DNA of 57,307 bases from Bacteroidales bacterium (GCA_017642535.1 JAGCOW010000069.1:1-57307), one strand, 5' to 3'; counted from the stretch's first letter, positions 17,344 to 25,057 are shown. The notes: generated by a model from the sequence alone, not told the origin. Program-made: numbers and translations.

Positions 17344-18531
17344 TTAAGCGTTAGTAACTTTTGCTCGTTTCAATCGTTTCTTGATATTTGCCTGAACAAC
17401 CAAATGGTCGATAAGAGGAGCAAACACGTTCATCAACAAGATTGCAAGCATCATTCCTTCCGGATATGCAGGATTGAAACAACGAATCATAATTGCGAAC
17501 ACACCGATTAAAAATCCATAAATCCATTTTCCTATATTCGTCTGTGCAGCAGTTACAGGGTCAGTTGCCATAAATACGGCACCGAAAGCGAAACCGCCAA
17601 TCAACAATTGTTGGAATGCAGGGAAATTCATCACCATATTTCCTTCTGGAGCAATGGCATTCATTACCAATCCCATCAAGAAACCGCCTGCAAATACCGA
17701 AAGCATAATTCTGTAACTTGCAATTCCTGTAAACAACAAGATTACTGCACCAATCAAAATTGCTATCACCGACGTTTCTCCGACGCAACCGGCGTAGTTT
17801 CCGACGAACAAGTCACAAACCGACAATTGATTCATGCCAACGCCGTGAATTGCTTCGGGAGCGACACCTGCATTCAACTGTCCTAAGATTGTCTCACCAG
17901 AGAAACCATCTACCGTTGCCACATCTGACGTGTGAACCCACACAGAAGAACCCGACATATTACCTGGATATGCAAAGAACAAGAATGCACGAGCCAAAAG
18001 TGCTGGGTTTACAATGTTCATACCCGTTCCGCCAAATGCCTCTTTACCAATAATTACTGCAAACGCAACTGCTATTGCAAGTTCCCAAAGAGGAATATCA
18101 ACAGGAACAATCATAGGAATAATCAAACCCGAAACAAGGTAACCTTCACTGATTTCATGTCCGCGAATGTAGCAGAACATAAACTCAATGCCAAGTCCCA
18201 CAACATACGAAACAATAATTAAAGGTAACACTTTAAGGAATCCGTATCCAAGAGCTTCCCACATCGTGAAATTTTCACCAATCGAGGTGTAGTACAATGA
18301 ACCAACATTATACATACCATATAATAATGTAGGAACCAATGCAAAGATTACAAGAATCAATGCACGTTTCAAATCTATCGCATCGCGTACGTGACTACCT
18401 TTCAACGTCACATTTCCAGGGACATGCAAGAATGTCTCGAAACTTTCGTAGATAGGAAGCCATTTTTCATACTTACCACCCTTTTCAAAATTAGGCTTGG
18501 TTTTCTGTATCCAATTTTCTACCGCTTTCAT
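17344..18531 (-). CDS. nqrB: Na+-translocating NADH:quinone reductase subunit B
   Basis: The 395-residue Na+-channel subunit with about ten membrane helices. It begins with a cytoplasmic segment (NWIQKTKPNFEKGGKYEKW) and contains the FMN-attachment motif VDGFSGETIL (about residues 204-213) and the riboflavin/quinone-site helices around KEAFGGTGMNIVNPALLARAF (about residues 160-180, quoted in part). Length matches Bacteroides NqrB. Twelve nt from nqrC and 7 nt from nqrA, so coupled translation is likely. Confidence 0.97.
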   Translation of the reverse strand: MKAVENWIQKTKPNFEKGGKYEKWLPIYESFETFLHVPGNVTLKGSHVRDAIDLKRALILVIFALVPTLLYGMYNVGSLYYTSIGENFTMWEALGYGFLKVLPLIIVSYVVGLGIEFMFCYIRGHEISEGYLVSGLIIPMIVPVDIPLWELAIAVAFAVIIGKEAFGGTGMNIVNPALLARAFLFFAYPGNMSGSSVWVHTSDVATVDGFSGETILGQLNAGVAPEAIHGVGMNQLSVCDLFVGNYAGCVGETSVIAILIGAVILLFTGIASYRIMLSVFAGGFLMGLVMNAIAPEGNMVMNFPAFQQLLIGGFAFGAVFMATDPVTAAQTNIGKWIYGFLIGVFAIMIRCFNPAYPEGMMLAILLMNVFAPLIDHLVVQANIKKRLKRAKVTNA

Positions 18532-18538
18532 ATCCTAA

Positions 18539-19888
18539 TTAATTAAATTCTTTTCTAATAGTATCAAGTCCCTGACGAAGAATTGACTGAATTTCAATCT
18601 TCGAAGGACACACAAATTCACAAAGAGCAAAATCTTCAGGTACAACTTCGTAAATACCAAGTTGCTCCATCTTGTCGATGTCTTCCGTGATGATTGCCTT
18701 CAACAATTGCATTGGATAAATATCCATCGGCAACACTTGTTCGTAAATGCCCGTAAACACAAATGCTCTCGCACCACCATTATAATTGGTATTTAAAACA
18801 AATTTCTTGTTTGGCTGCAACCAAGAGAAGAAAGCTCTACTAAAACTATATTTTCCGAAACCAGGAGCCAACCAACCCATAAATGTAGGTTTGTTACCTT
18901 CCTCGATCACTGTAACTTGTGAATCATAGAAACTAATATAGTCGTCTTTTCCAAGTTTTGTTCCGGTAAGCACATTACCGCTGATAACGCGCATATCGTC
19001 ACTCAACGATTCAGCAGCCAAGAACGACTTGATGCTCGCACCAAGAATAGTCTTGTAGTAGCGAGGATTCTTCACTTGACCTGTCAATGCGACCACAACA
19101 CGTGCATCGAAAATTCCTTTTGAGAACAAACGACCAATAATGATAACGTCTTGCGGATTAACTACCCACACAACTTCGCCCTTATTTATCGGGTCTATAT
19201 GGTGAATTTGAACGCCAACATTTCCTGCAGGATGAGGACCTTGGAAGAAATTCTGTTCAACACCCGTAACTTGAGTGAACGTTGTTTTTGCACGTTCTTC
19301 CTTGTAGATATTCAAATTTACGGCACCATCAGTCAGCTTTTTCAACGCATTAATACCAACTTGAAAATCCGCAGCCGATTCTTCCAAGGCAAACGTATAA
19401 TCAGGAGCCAATGGAGCTGAATCAAACGCCGAAATATGGATCGACTTCGGTTTGTCGTTCGGATTGGCAATCACGTCGTAAGGACGTTGCTTCACAAACG
19501 GCCAAACGCCCGCATTCAACATCGCAGCAATTACTTGCTCTCTCGACATTGAATCCAAACTTCCGTTTTCAAATTTTTTGTACTCGATTTCTGCGTCAGG
19601 TTTTACGACCACGTTCAACAACGCACGTCTTTCACCACGATTTACAGCAGCAACAACGCCACTCACTGGCGAAACGAACTGAATTTCAGGATGAAACTTG
19701 TCGATGAATAACGGATCTCCGGCTAAAACCTTATCGCCTTCTTTTACGACCATCTTAGCTGTCATACCAACAAAGTCGGTCGGTTTTAATGCCACTGTTT
19801 CTGGCATTGGATTTTGAAAAAAGATATGCTCGGCAGCACCTTGCATCTTTATATCAAACCCCTTTCTTAATTTGATAGTTTTTGACAT
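18539..19888 (-). CDS. nqrA: Na+-translocating NADH:quinone reductase subunit A
   Basis: The 449-residue cytoplasmic subunit A of Na+-NQR, which takes part in quinone binding at the membrane face. The start MSKTIKLRKGFDIKMQG and KLRKGFDI-type opening, PVSGVVAAVNRGERRALL (biotinyl-like domain, about residues 77-94) and a late CEFVCPSKIEIQSILRQG are family hallmarks. It has no 4Fe-4S CxxCxxC set, so this is Nqr, not Rnf. First gene of the operon; a -7 box lies 26 nt upstream. Confidence 0.97.
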   Translation of the reverse strand: MSKTIKLRKGFDIKMQGAAEHIFFQNPMPETVALKPTDFVGMTAKMVVKEGDKVLAGDPLFIDKFHPEIQFVSPVSGVVAAVNRGERRALLNVVVKPDAEIEYKKFENGSLDSMSREQVIAAMLNAGVWPFVKQRPYDVIANPNDKPKSIHISAFDSAPLAPDYTFALEESAADFQVGINALKKLTDGAVNLNIYKEERAKTTFTQVTGVEQNFFQGPHPAGNVGVQIHHIDPINKGEVVWVVNPQDVIIIGRLFSKGIFDARVVVALTGQVKNPRYYKTILGASIKSFLAAESLSDDMRVISGNVLTGTKLGKDDYISFYDSQVTVIEEGNKPTFMGWLAPGFGKYSFSRAFFSWLQPNKKFVLNTNYNGGARAFVFTGIYEQVLPMDIYPMQLLKAIITEDIDKMEQLGIYEVVPEDFALCEFVCPSKIEIQSILRQGLDTIRKEFN

Positions 19889-19913
19889 CTGTATAAATTC
19901 TATAGAAACGTCG

Positions 19914-19921
19914 CAAATTTA
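19914..19921 (-). promoter_or_regulatory. -7 box for the nqrABCDEF operon
   Basis: The minus strand reads TAAATTTG (TAnnTTTG), 25 nt before the nqrA start. A TTTG at 19937-19940 is only 15 nt further upstream, shorter than the usual spacing. Confidence 0.55.
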
Positions 19922-20001
19922 ACCATTTTTATAAAACAAAACGCACCATTCTTCCGTTTTTTCAAAAAAATACAAACACCTATAGAATTTTCTTGATGTA
20001 C

Positions 20002-20094
20002 AGCCCTACCCGCCCCGTCTTTCCGACCGAAGGGAGAAATCTGCCACAACCACCTGATTGCACAAAAAAGGCTGCCACAATGTGACAGCCCTAC
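20002..20094. repeat. Copy A of a ~93-bp direct repeat
   Basis: From AGCCCTACCCGCCCCGTC to TGTGACAGCCCTAC this segment is nearly identical to 21088-21181; differences are a few substitutions and a one-base change in an A-run. Its end folds into a hairpin GGCTGCCACA-AT-GTGACAGCC (one mismatch). The 528-nt gap before the next gene (19889-20417) also holds a palindrome (20157-20184), a broken sorting domain (20201-20323) and a promoter (20338-20367). Confidence 0.85.
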
Positions 20095-20156
20095 GATTTT
20101 TTATCACGGAATTATGTAAACGTACCGTGTTTCTTCATTTTTCGTGATGGTTGTTA

Positions 20157-20184
20157 GTAGAGACGGTGTGCACACCGTCTCTAC
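20157..20184. repeat. Perfect 28-bp GTAGAGACG palindrome
   Basis: GTAGAGACG plus GTGTG meets its exact reverse complement, with no loop. The outer 9 bp of each arm are shared with the palindrome at 23949-23976 while the inner 5 bp differ in both arms together. It lies just past the stop of the sorting-domain remnant read on the minus strand. Confidence 0.85.
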
Positions 20185-20200
20185 AGAATCCTCACCATCG

Positions 20201-20323
20201 TTATTGCACCGAAACCTTTACCGTTTCGCCTTCTACCACCACAAAATACACCCCTGATTTCAGGTTTTGGTTTGCGATTTTCTTGCCAGAAATTGTTACC
20301 ACAAATGTTGGTGCTTCGCCGTT
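20201..20323 (-). pseudogene. Remnant of a T9SS C-terminal sorting domain
   Basis: About 40 codons on the minus strand read NNGEAPTFVVTISGKKI then ANQNLKSGVYFVVVEGETVK and stop, matching the last part of a type A sorting domain (the LxxGVYxVxxxGxxxKVxV pattern). No signal peptide or body precedes it: upstream, the reading frame runs into the promoter of the next gene. It is best explained as the leftover 3' end of a deleted secreted-protein gene. Confidence 0.65.
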
Positions 20324-20337
20324 ATTGAAGATTCTCC

Positions 20338-20367
20338 TTGTTATTTCAAGAAATAGCCCTATTTTTG
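20338..20367 (+). promoter_or_regulatory. Promoter of the PBECR-like orphan gene
   Basis: TTG at 20338-20340 and TATTTTTG at 20360-20367 are 19 nt apart. A transcript would start near 20374, which supports the ATG at 20418 over a GTG at 20388. Confidence 0.65.
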
Positions 20368-20417
20368 TAGTGAAATAAAAACTACAAGTGAAATACGCCG
20401 AATTAAACCATATAACT

Positions 20418-20879
20418 ATGGAAGAAGGGAATTGCAACAACTTAAGTTATAAGGAAGTAATCCTACGGATTATTGAAGACATACGCCGTGATGGTTTTTC
20501 TAAAGAATTACCATTTTCAATTGGTAAAGTGGAAACTCGTATGAGCATATTTGCAAAAGAGAACAACATTGAACTTGCAAGCGATGAGATTTATATGTCC
20601 TCAAAACAGATTGCACACTCTATGCGTGATAGTAAAGCATCCAAAGGATTAGTGGTTTCGGACGAAGAGTTGGCTGGTTTTCCCCTAAATAGGACACAAA
20701 TGGATTTGTTCTACGACGGCGAATGCTTTATATATACTGACTACAAATCAAAATTTGTCTTACACCCTAATTATGAGATGAAGATAGACAGAAACAAAGT
20801 TCGAAAAGTGAACTTTATCACAACAAGTAGCGTGAGCGATGGTGAAGAATTTAAGATGCAGAAGTATCAAAAAATTTGA
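20418..20879 (+). CDS. Orphan protein, possibly a PBECR-type nuclease-like domain
   Basis: A 153-residue soluble protein (ATG start; an in-frame GTG 30 nt upstream is less likely given the promoter). The N-terminal half is helical (YKEVILRIIEDIRRDGFS). The C-terminal half has MSSKQIAHSMRDSKASKG, FYDGECFIYTDYKSKFVLHP and a final VNFITTSSV, an arrangement that reminds me of the phage Barnase-EndoU-ColicinE5-RelE-like (PBECR) domains usually attached to phage head-morphogenesis proteins. That assignment is tentative. It stands alone between two 93-bp repeats with no phage gene or immunity gene beside it. Confidence 0.6.
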   Translation: MEEGNCNNLSYKEVILRIIEDIRRDGFSKELPFSIGKVETRMSIFAKENNIELASDEIYMSSKQIAHSMRDSKASKGLVVSDEELAGFPLNRTQMDLFYDGECFIYTDYKSKFVLHPNYEMKIDRNKVRKVNFITTSSVSDGEEFKMQKYQKI

Positions 20880-21087
20880 AAAGGGCGAGTGGCAAGGTCG
20901 AATTGCTCATCATCTCTTCATAAATGAAGCCATGCCACCGTTCCGCACATCGTGGCTCTACTCGAACCCTTTTCAATCCGCCAAAGCGGAAGTAACTATT
21001 AATTACTTTTGCAAATATACAACAATAAATTTGATTTGTCAATATTGAAAAATCTACAGTATTCCTAACAGCGATTACGCATAAAAA

Positions 21088-21181
21088 AGCCCTACCCGCC
21101 CCGTCATTCCGACCGAAGGGAGGAATCTGCCACAACCACCTGATTGCACAAAAAAAAGCTGCCACAATGTGACAGCCCTAC
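21088..21181. repeat. Copy B of the ~93-bp direct repeat
   Basis: The same sequence and orientation as 20002-20094. Like copy A it is followed (25-65 nt later) by a palindrome of the GTAGAGACG class and the shared string CGTCTCTACAGAATCCT. The 357-nt gap 20880-21236 otherwise shows a small hairpin (20977-20990, TCCGC/GCGGA) and back-to-back -7-like boxes at 21004-21019; no gene was seen. Confidence 0.85.
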
Positions 21182-21203
21182 ATAAACATCACGGTTTCGT
21201 GTT

Positions 21204-21229
21204 GTTGAGGCGCAAATGTGCGTCTCTAC
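21204..21229. repeat. Imperfect GTAGAGACG palindrome
   Basis: GTTGAGGCGCAAA pairs imperfectly with TGTGCGTCTCTAC. It lies just past the stop of the minus-strand gene at 21237. Confidence 0.6.
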
Positions 21230-21236
21230 AGAATCC

Positions 21237-21851
21237 TTATGGCAAAACGAAAATCTGTTGTTTCGGATTAGGCGATTGCCATGTCTTTTTAATATCTATT
21301 TCGTGAAATTTTATTCCTGCAGCCTTATATCTACTATATGGATCACTCTGGTTTGGCATATAGTTACTTAATTTTCTGCCGTTACTACATTTCGTTTGAT
21401 CTAACTTCTTTGCTTCAGATTTTGTTATCCAACAGACCTTAAAATGTTTTTCTAACAATGCTCTTAATTTTGACGCTAAATTTGGATCTTTTATATTATT
21501 ATAAATACAATCGAAACACATATCAGCTAAATACGAAATGGGGGTCATGTGTTCTTGATTAGGACAAATTCCATGAGAACGACGCCAATTGTAATTTTTT
21601 AAATTTTCTGTGGTTATTCCTGGGGTTCTTAGTACTCCATCTGATATACAATCACATTCTTCAGGAGTTTTATCTATTCGAGCACACGACCCCATAAGAT
21701 AGCGAAATACAACCGCTTTAAAAACACCAATAGTTTCTTTTACCTGCGTTTTTGAAAGTTTTTTCTTAATATATATTTCTATCAAGACCTTACCTACTTC
21801 CAACAAAACCTTGATTATTAGATCTATTGTTGCAATTCCTGCTTTATTCAT
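21237..21851 (-). CDS. Unrecognised Cys-containing protein
   Basis: A 204-residue protein that I do not recognise. An amphipathic or weakly membrane-associated N-terminal helix (IDLIIKVLLEVGKVLIEIYI, residues 10-29) is followed by a region with ten cysteines, including SCARIDKTPEECDCISDG (about residues 55-72), SHGICPN, MCFDC and CWITKSEAKK. The C-terminal part reads DPYSRYKAAGIKFHEID. The gene is more AT-rich than its neighbours, and its 3' end abuts a palindromic repeat. It ends 30 nt downstream of the FISUMP-like gene, so the two may be cotranscribed, the secreted protein being first. A toxin or an immunity protein is possible but nothing in the sequence proves it. Confidence 0.6.
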   Translation of the reverse strand: MNKAGIATIDLIIKVLLEVGKVLIEIYIKKKLSKTQVKETIGVFKAVVFRYLMGSCARIDKTPEECDCISDGVLRTPGITTENLKNYNWRRSHGICPNQEHMTPISYLADMCFDCIYNNIKDPNLASKLRALLEKHFKVCWITKSEAKKLDQTKCSNGRKLSNYMPNQSDPYSRYKAAGIKFHEIDIKKTWQSPNPKQQIFVLP

Positions 21852-21881
21852 CTCTTTTACTTTTTTAATTCAACATTCATT

Positions 21882-23630
21882 TTATTTAACATATTGTACT
21901 AAACGGACACAAAACCCATAGTGGGTGTTATAATTTCCCACGCTGCCGTTGTTAGCGAGCGTCAACTGACATCCGTTTTTATACAAACCTGTACTGCCCA
22001 TCCAATAGTAACCGTACTGATCCACAGCGAACACCTCTTTACCGCTTGAGCCACCGCGATTGCCTTCATAAGGAAGAAACACGGCACCATACGACTGCAT
22101 TACCGCCCACTCATCCTGAGAATACACATTCGTTGACAAATTGTTCGGATTGCACGTGAACGTTACCGACGAAGGAGTTTCCCAACCGTCGGGCAAAAGT
22201 ATCAGTCCAGGTATGTTATTTACAGTGCCTTTTCCTTTAAGACTGCTTGCATTTGTTCTTGTTTTCAGCAAGTATTCCATCTCGTCTGCGGTAGGTGTCC
22301 TCCACAAGCCCTTTTGGTTCCCTCCGTTGGATATGGCGTTGTAAACACCCCAATCATAGTTTGTTCCTGCTATGTTAGTATAGCTGCTACTGTAGTAGTC
22401 AAGATCGTCTGTACTCGTCATATACGGATATTTATTATTGTAGCCGCTTGTTCCAAAACCAAATAAATCAATCCATCCGCTATATGTTGACGAGATTTTG
22501 CTATTGTCACATTTTGTGCCGTTTTCATAGACCGTTCCCTTAGTATCGTCCCCCACAATGTCCCACTGGTGTTCGGCAAAACGCCACGTTTTTGTGCTTG
22601 CTTGGTATTGCAAATTGCCTTGCGAGAAATACACTTTCTTGGTTGCCGAAACGGAAAAGGCCTTTTGTATGGCACCATTTACTATAATGTTCGGCGTAAA
22701 CGTAATTGTGGTCCCATACGAAGTTCCCTCATTATTTTTTGCGTATGCACGTACATAGTACGTAGTCCCAGCAGAAAGCGATGAAAGCGTAACCGAGAAA
22801 CTGCCAGTTCCCTTGCCACTTACTATTTTGTTGCCAGAAACGGTGGGGTTATCCGTAGTGGCCCAGCAAACGCCACGCTCGGTAACCGAAGTCCCGTTGT
22901 CATTGGTCACGTTTCCGCCAACGGTGGCGCTACTGCTTGTCACGTTGGTCGCCTCGACGGTTGTAACCGTAGGTGCCGAAATTTTCGTGAACGAAAACCT
23001 GATTTGTTTGTCACTCGTAATAAATGCGGAGTGCAAGGTTTCCACCTTAGTTTGTGAATAATAGTACCCCGTGAACTCAAACTCGTCGCCTTCGTCAAAA
23101 GTAATCACGTCGTTGACAGACTTCAACATGGGTTCTGGTTTACTGGTCAGGACTTCGAGAATGCTTGGCTCCGTGCTTTGCGTCAACAAAATTTTCAACG
23201 AAGCTGTCTGATTGTTTGCTGAAGCAACCAGCACATACATGCCCGACGAGGCACCAATCTGGAATGCATTCGGTCCTGCGTCAACATTGTTTGCGTAACG
23301 GGTAACAAATGTTCCGTTCGACGAATACAGCATGAGGTTCAAACGTCCCGCCTTTTCCATATTCACAACCACCTCGTTGCTTGCCGTCTGCTGCAAGAAC
23401 TCGAACTGGTCAACCGACTCAATCGGTGTTCCACTTTGTTTCGCATTTTTTTGCAACGTAATCACGTTGTCGGGCTTGTTCAGCGTTTTGGTAACGCCCG
23501 ATTGAAGGTTCTTAACTTGGATTTTGTCCATTGTCACGTTCGCCTTAAAGGTTACCGTGTAGTTGGTCTGGGCAAACAAACTTGTCGCCCCCACCAACAT
23601 TGCTACGAAAATTGCATAAAAACGTTTCAT
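21882..23630 (-). CDS. Secreted Fn3 protein with FISUMP-like C-terminal domain
   Basis: A 582-residue exported protein, probably at the cell surface. Signal peptide residues 1-21 (ending SLFAQ). Residues about 22-205 are beta-rich and include a sorting-domain-like repeat (NLQSGVTKTLN) and FQIGASSGMYVLVA. A fibronectin type III domain follows (about residues 210-312: TVEATNVTSSSATVGGNV to YYVRAYAKNNEGTSYG). The C-terminal ~270 residues (YFSQGNLQYQASTKTWRFA, GLWRTPTADEMEYLL, YYWMGSTGLYKNG, ending YGFCVRLV) match the large paralogous FISUMP/C-type-lectin-like family of Bacteroidetes. Ligand unknown. A (TG)10 tract lies 112 bp upstream of the start. Confidence 0.8.
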   Translation of the reverse strand: MKRFYAIFVAMLVGATSLFAQTNYTVTFKANVTMDKIQVKNLQSGVTKTLNKPDNVITLQKNAKQSGTPIESVDQFEFLQQTASNEVVVNMEKAGRLNLMLYSSNGTFVTRYANNVDAGPNAFQIGASSGMYVLVASANNQTASLKILLTQSTEPSILEVLTSKPEPMLKSVNDVITFDEGDEFEFTGYYYSQTKVETLHSAFITSDKQIRFSFTKISAPTVTTVEATNVTSSSATVGGNVTNDNGTSVTERGVCWATTDNPTVSGNKIVSGKGTGSFSVTLSSLSAGTTYYVRAYAKNNEGTSYGTTITFTPNIIVNGAIQKAFSVSATKKVYFSQGNLQYQASTKTWRFAEHQWDIVGDDTKGTVYENGTKCDNSKISSTYSGWIDLFGFGTSGYNNKYPYMTSTDDLDYYSSSYTNIAGTNYDWGVYNAISNGGNQKGLWRTPTADEMEYLLKTRTNASSLKGKGTVNNIPGLILLPDGWETPSSVTFTCNPNNLSTNVYSQDEWAVMQSYGAVFLPYEGNRGGSSGKEVFAVDQYGYYWMGSTGLYKNGCQLTLANNGSVGNYNTHYGFCVRLVQYVK

Positions 23631-23741
23631 AAAATATGTAATTTAAAAATTAAACATACAAAACAAAAAAGCGCCTCCCCGGCCCGTGCCGAAAAGTCGC
23701 ATAAGTATTTAATCCACGTAAGTGGTTATTTACGAGAGAGT

Positions 23742-23761
23742 TGTGTGTGTGTGTGTGTGTG
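23742..23761. repeat. (TG)10 dinucleotide microsatellite
   Basis: Ten uninterrupted TG units at 23742-23761, about 112 bp upstream of the start of the secreted Fn3 protein. A 7-bp inverted repeat (TTATTTG 23770-23776, CAAATAA 23784-23790) sits next to it. The 342-nt gap 23631-23972 also carries the palindrome at 23949; no ORF is supported there, and no clear -7 box was found for the downstream gene. Confidence 0.9.
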
Positions 23762-23948
23762 TTACACTATTATTTGAATAATCCAAATAATTGAGTGACA
23801 AAATGTTAGAAAAACCACTATTTTTTTCGCTACACCACACGTTGTAAAAATTTCAGTTTGTAAATATAGGAAATTTGGAATTAAAAATGAAGTATTAAGA
23901 GGGAAAATCTAAAAAACGGAAATCTAATCAAATGATTTACAATATATT

Positions 23949-23976
23949 GTAGAGACGTAGCGCGCTACGTCTCTAC
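23949..23976. repeat. Perfect 28-bp GTAGAGACG palindrome overlapping a stop codon
   Basis: GTAGAGACGTAGCG followed directly by its exact reverse complement. The stop codon (TAG) of the RhuM-type gene is formed by the repeat itself at 23973-23975. Confidence 0.88.
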
Positions 23977-24872
23977 TGAATTCTCGCCAAAATATCCTCC
24001 GCCTTTGTTTCCTGCATTTTGAGAATAGCAAACCATTTCTTGCCCATATCCTTGAGCGAGGCACCAACGCTGTACAAATCATCATCAAGGATAAGAAATC
24101 GGTCATGGGATTTTTTTAATCGTTTTACCACAATTGGCGGATATTGCGCGTTGTGGCGGTCAATGTCAAGTTGAAGTTGCTCGCCTATGCTATATGTATA
24201 AATTGTTGCCGTTACGCCATCGGCACGTTTGGCAAGCATTTTCAACGTGGTTTCATCTACATAATTATCAATCAAAACAATACGGCGAGTGGCAGATTTT
24301 ATCAGCTGGCACATTTTTTCGTAAGCATCAAAAATTTGTCCATCGAAGAACATACCCTCTACTGGTGGCAACGAAGTTTTCACAAAGAAATCAATTTTAT
24401 CTTGATGGTCTTGAAGCAATTGGTCATAGTGTTGAAAATGATTTTGCATAGATTCTTCTATACGTTCAAATCGTTGATTTATAGCATATCCACGCAATAA
24501 GTATTCTTTCAACACTTTGTTTGCCCATTGGCGAAACAAGGTGGCGTTACGTGAATTAACACGATAGCCAACAGAAAGAATTACATCCAAATTGTAAAAC
24601 TTTGTCTTATAAAGTTGTTTCCCGTCATTACCCATATATTCCAAAATGGAATATGTGCCATTTTCATCCAATTCTCCTGATTTATAGATATTTGCTATAT
24701 GTTTCGATATAGCAGGTTGGTTCACACCAAATAAATCTGCGATCTGCTGTTGCGTTAACCAGACCGTCTCGTCGTTCATTCTCACCTCCAGACGGATTGT
24801 ATCGTCGGGATTATACAAAATCACTTCGCCATTATTTGGCGCAAATTGTTGATTGTCAGGTAATCTTTCCAT
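23973..24872 (-). CDS. RhuM family DNA-binding protein with PLD-like C-terminal region
   Basis: A 299-residue protein. The N-terminal half is the virulence-RhuM (RhuM/Fic-associated) domain: ETVWLTQQQIADLFGVNQPAISKHI (helix-turn-helix, about residues 35-58), then ILEYMGNDGKQLYKTKFYNLDVILSVGYRV-type core with RNATLFRQWANKVLKEYLL (about residues 108-126). A helical linker with a coiled-coil look (about 130-170) leads to a C-terminal region with VLIDNYVDETTL and HDRFLILDDDLYSVGASLKD (about residues 250-270), the HxRFxxxD variant of a phospholipase-D motif. It ends ARIQ at the palindromic repeat. Function unknown; RhuM proteins are often found in accessory islands. Promoter -7 box at 24944-24951. 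Confidence 0.85.
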   Translation of the reverse strand: MERLPDNQQFAPNNGEVILYNPDDTIRLEVRMNDETVWLTQQQIADLFGVNQPAISKHIANIYKSGELDENGTYSILEYMGNDGKQLYKTKFYNLDVILSVGYRVNSRNATLFRQWANKVLKEYLLRGYAINQRFERIEESMQNHFQHYDQLLQDHQDKIDFFVKTSLPPVEGMFFDGQIFDAYEKMCQLIKSATRRIVLIDNYVDETTLKMLAKRADGVTATIYTYSIGEQLQLDIDRHNAQYPPIVVKRLKKSHDRFLILDDDLYSVGASLKDMGKKWFAILKMQETKAEDILARIQ

Positions 24873-24943
24873 GGTTTCATTTTTATTTTGCGACTATAAA
24901 AATACCTTATCCATCTGCAAAGGTGCTTTGGTAAAGGCTTAGA

Positions 24944-24951
24944 CAAAAATA
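24944..24951 (-). promoter_or_regulatory. -7 box for the RhuM-type gene
   Basis: The minus strand reads TATTTTTG, 72 nt upstream of the start codon at 24872. No clear -33 element. Confidence 0.5.
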
Positions 24952-25037
24952 GGATTTTTAATTAAAAATGAAAAATAATAGAGATTAATTATCGTTTATA
25001 AATCTTGGCAAAAGTTTTAAAATGAATCCAAAAAATT

Positions 25038-25045
25038 TAACTTTG
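25038..25045 (+). promoter_or_regulatory. -7 box of coaX
   Basis: TAACTTTG (TAnnTTTG) 13 nt before the ATG at 25058. It decides the start: an in-frame ATG at 25022 lies upstream of the box and cannot be in the transcript. Confidence 0.75.
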
Positions 25046-25057
25046 CCCCGATTTACA

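Noticed and set aside
13957..19888. Rnf complex instead of Nqr
   Set aside because: The first gene lacks the 4Fe-4S motifs of RnfC, and the F subunit has the NqrF ferredoxin-reductase layout.
20418..20879. Prophage remnant
   Set aside because: The PBECR-like gene is the only possible phage-linked feature; no integrase, head, tail or lysis genes are nearby.
21004..21019. Divergent promoters for a small RNA in the repeat gap
   Set aside because: TACTTTTG (plus) and TATATTTG (minus) boxes overlap here, but there is no clear -33 element, gene or structured transcript.
21882..23630. Diversity-generating retroelement target at the 3' end of the lectin-like gene
   Set aside because: The C-terminus looks lectin-like, but no reverse transcriptase, template repeat or Avd gene is present within the window.
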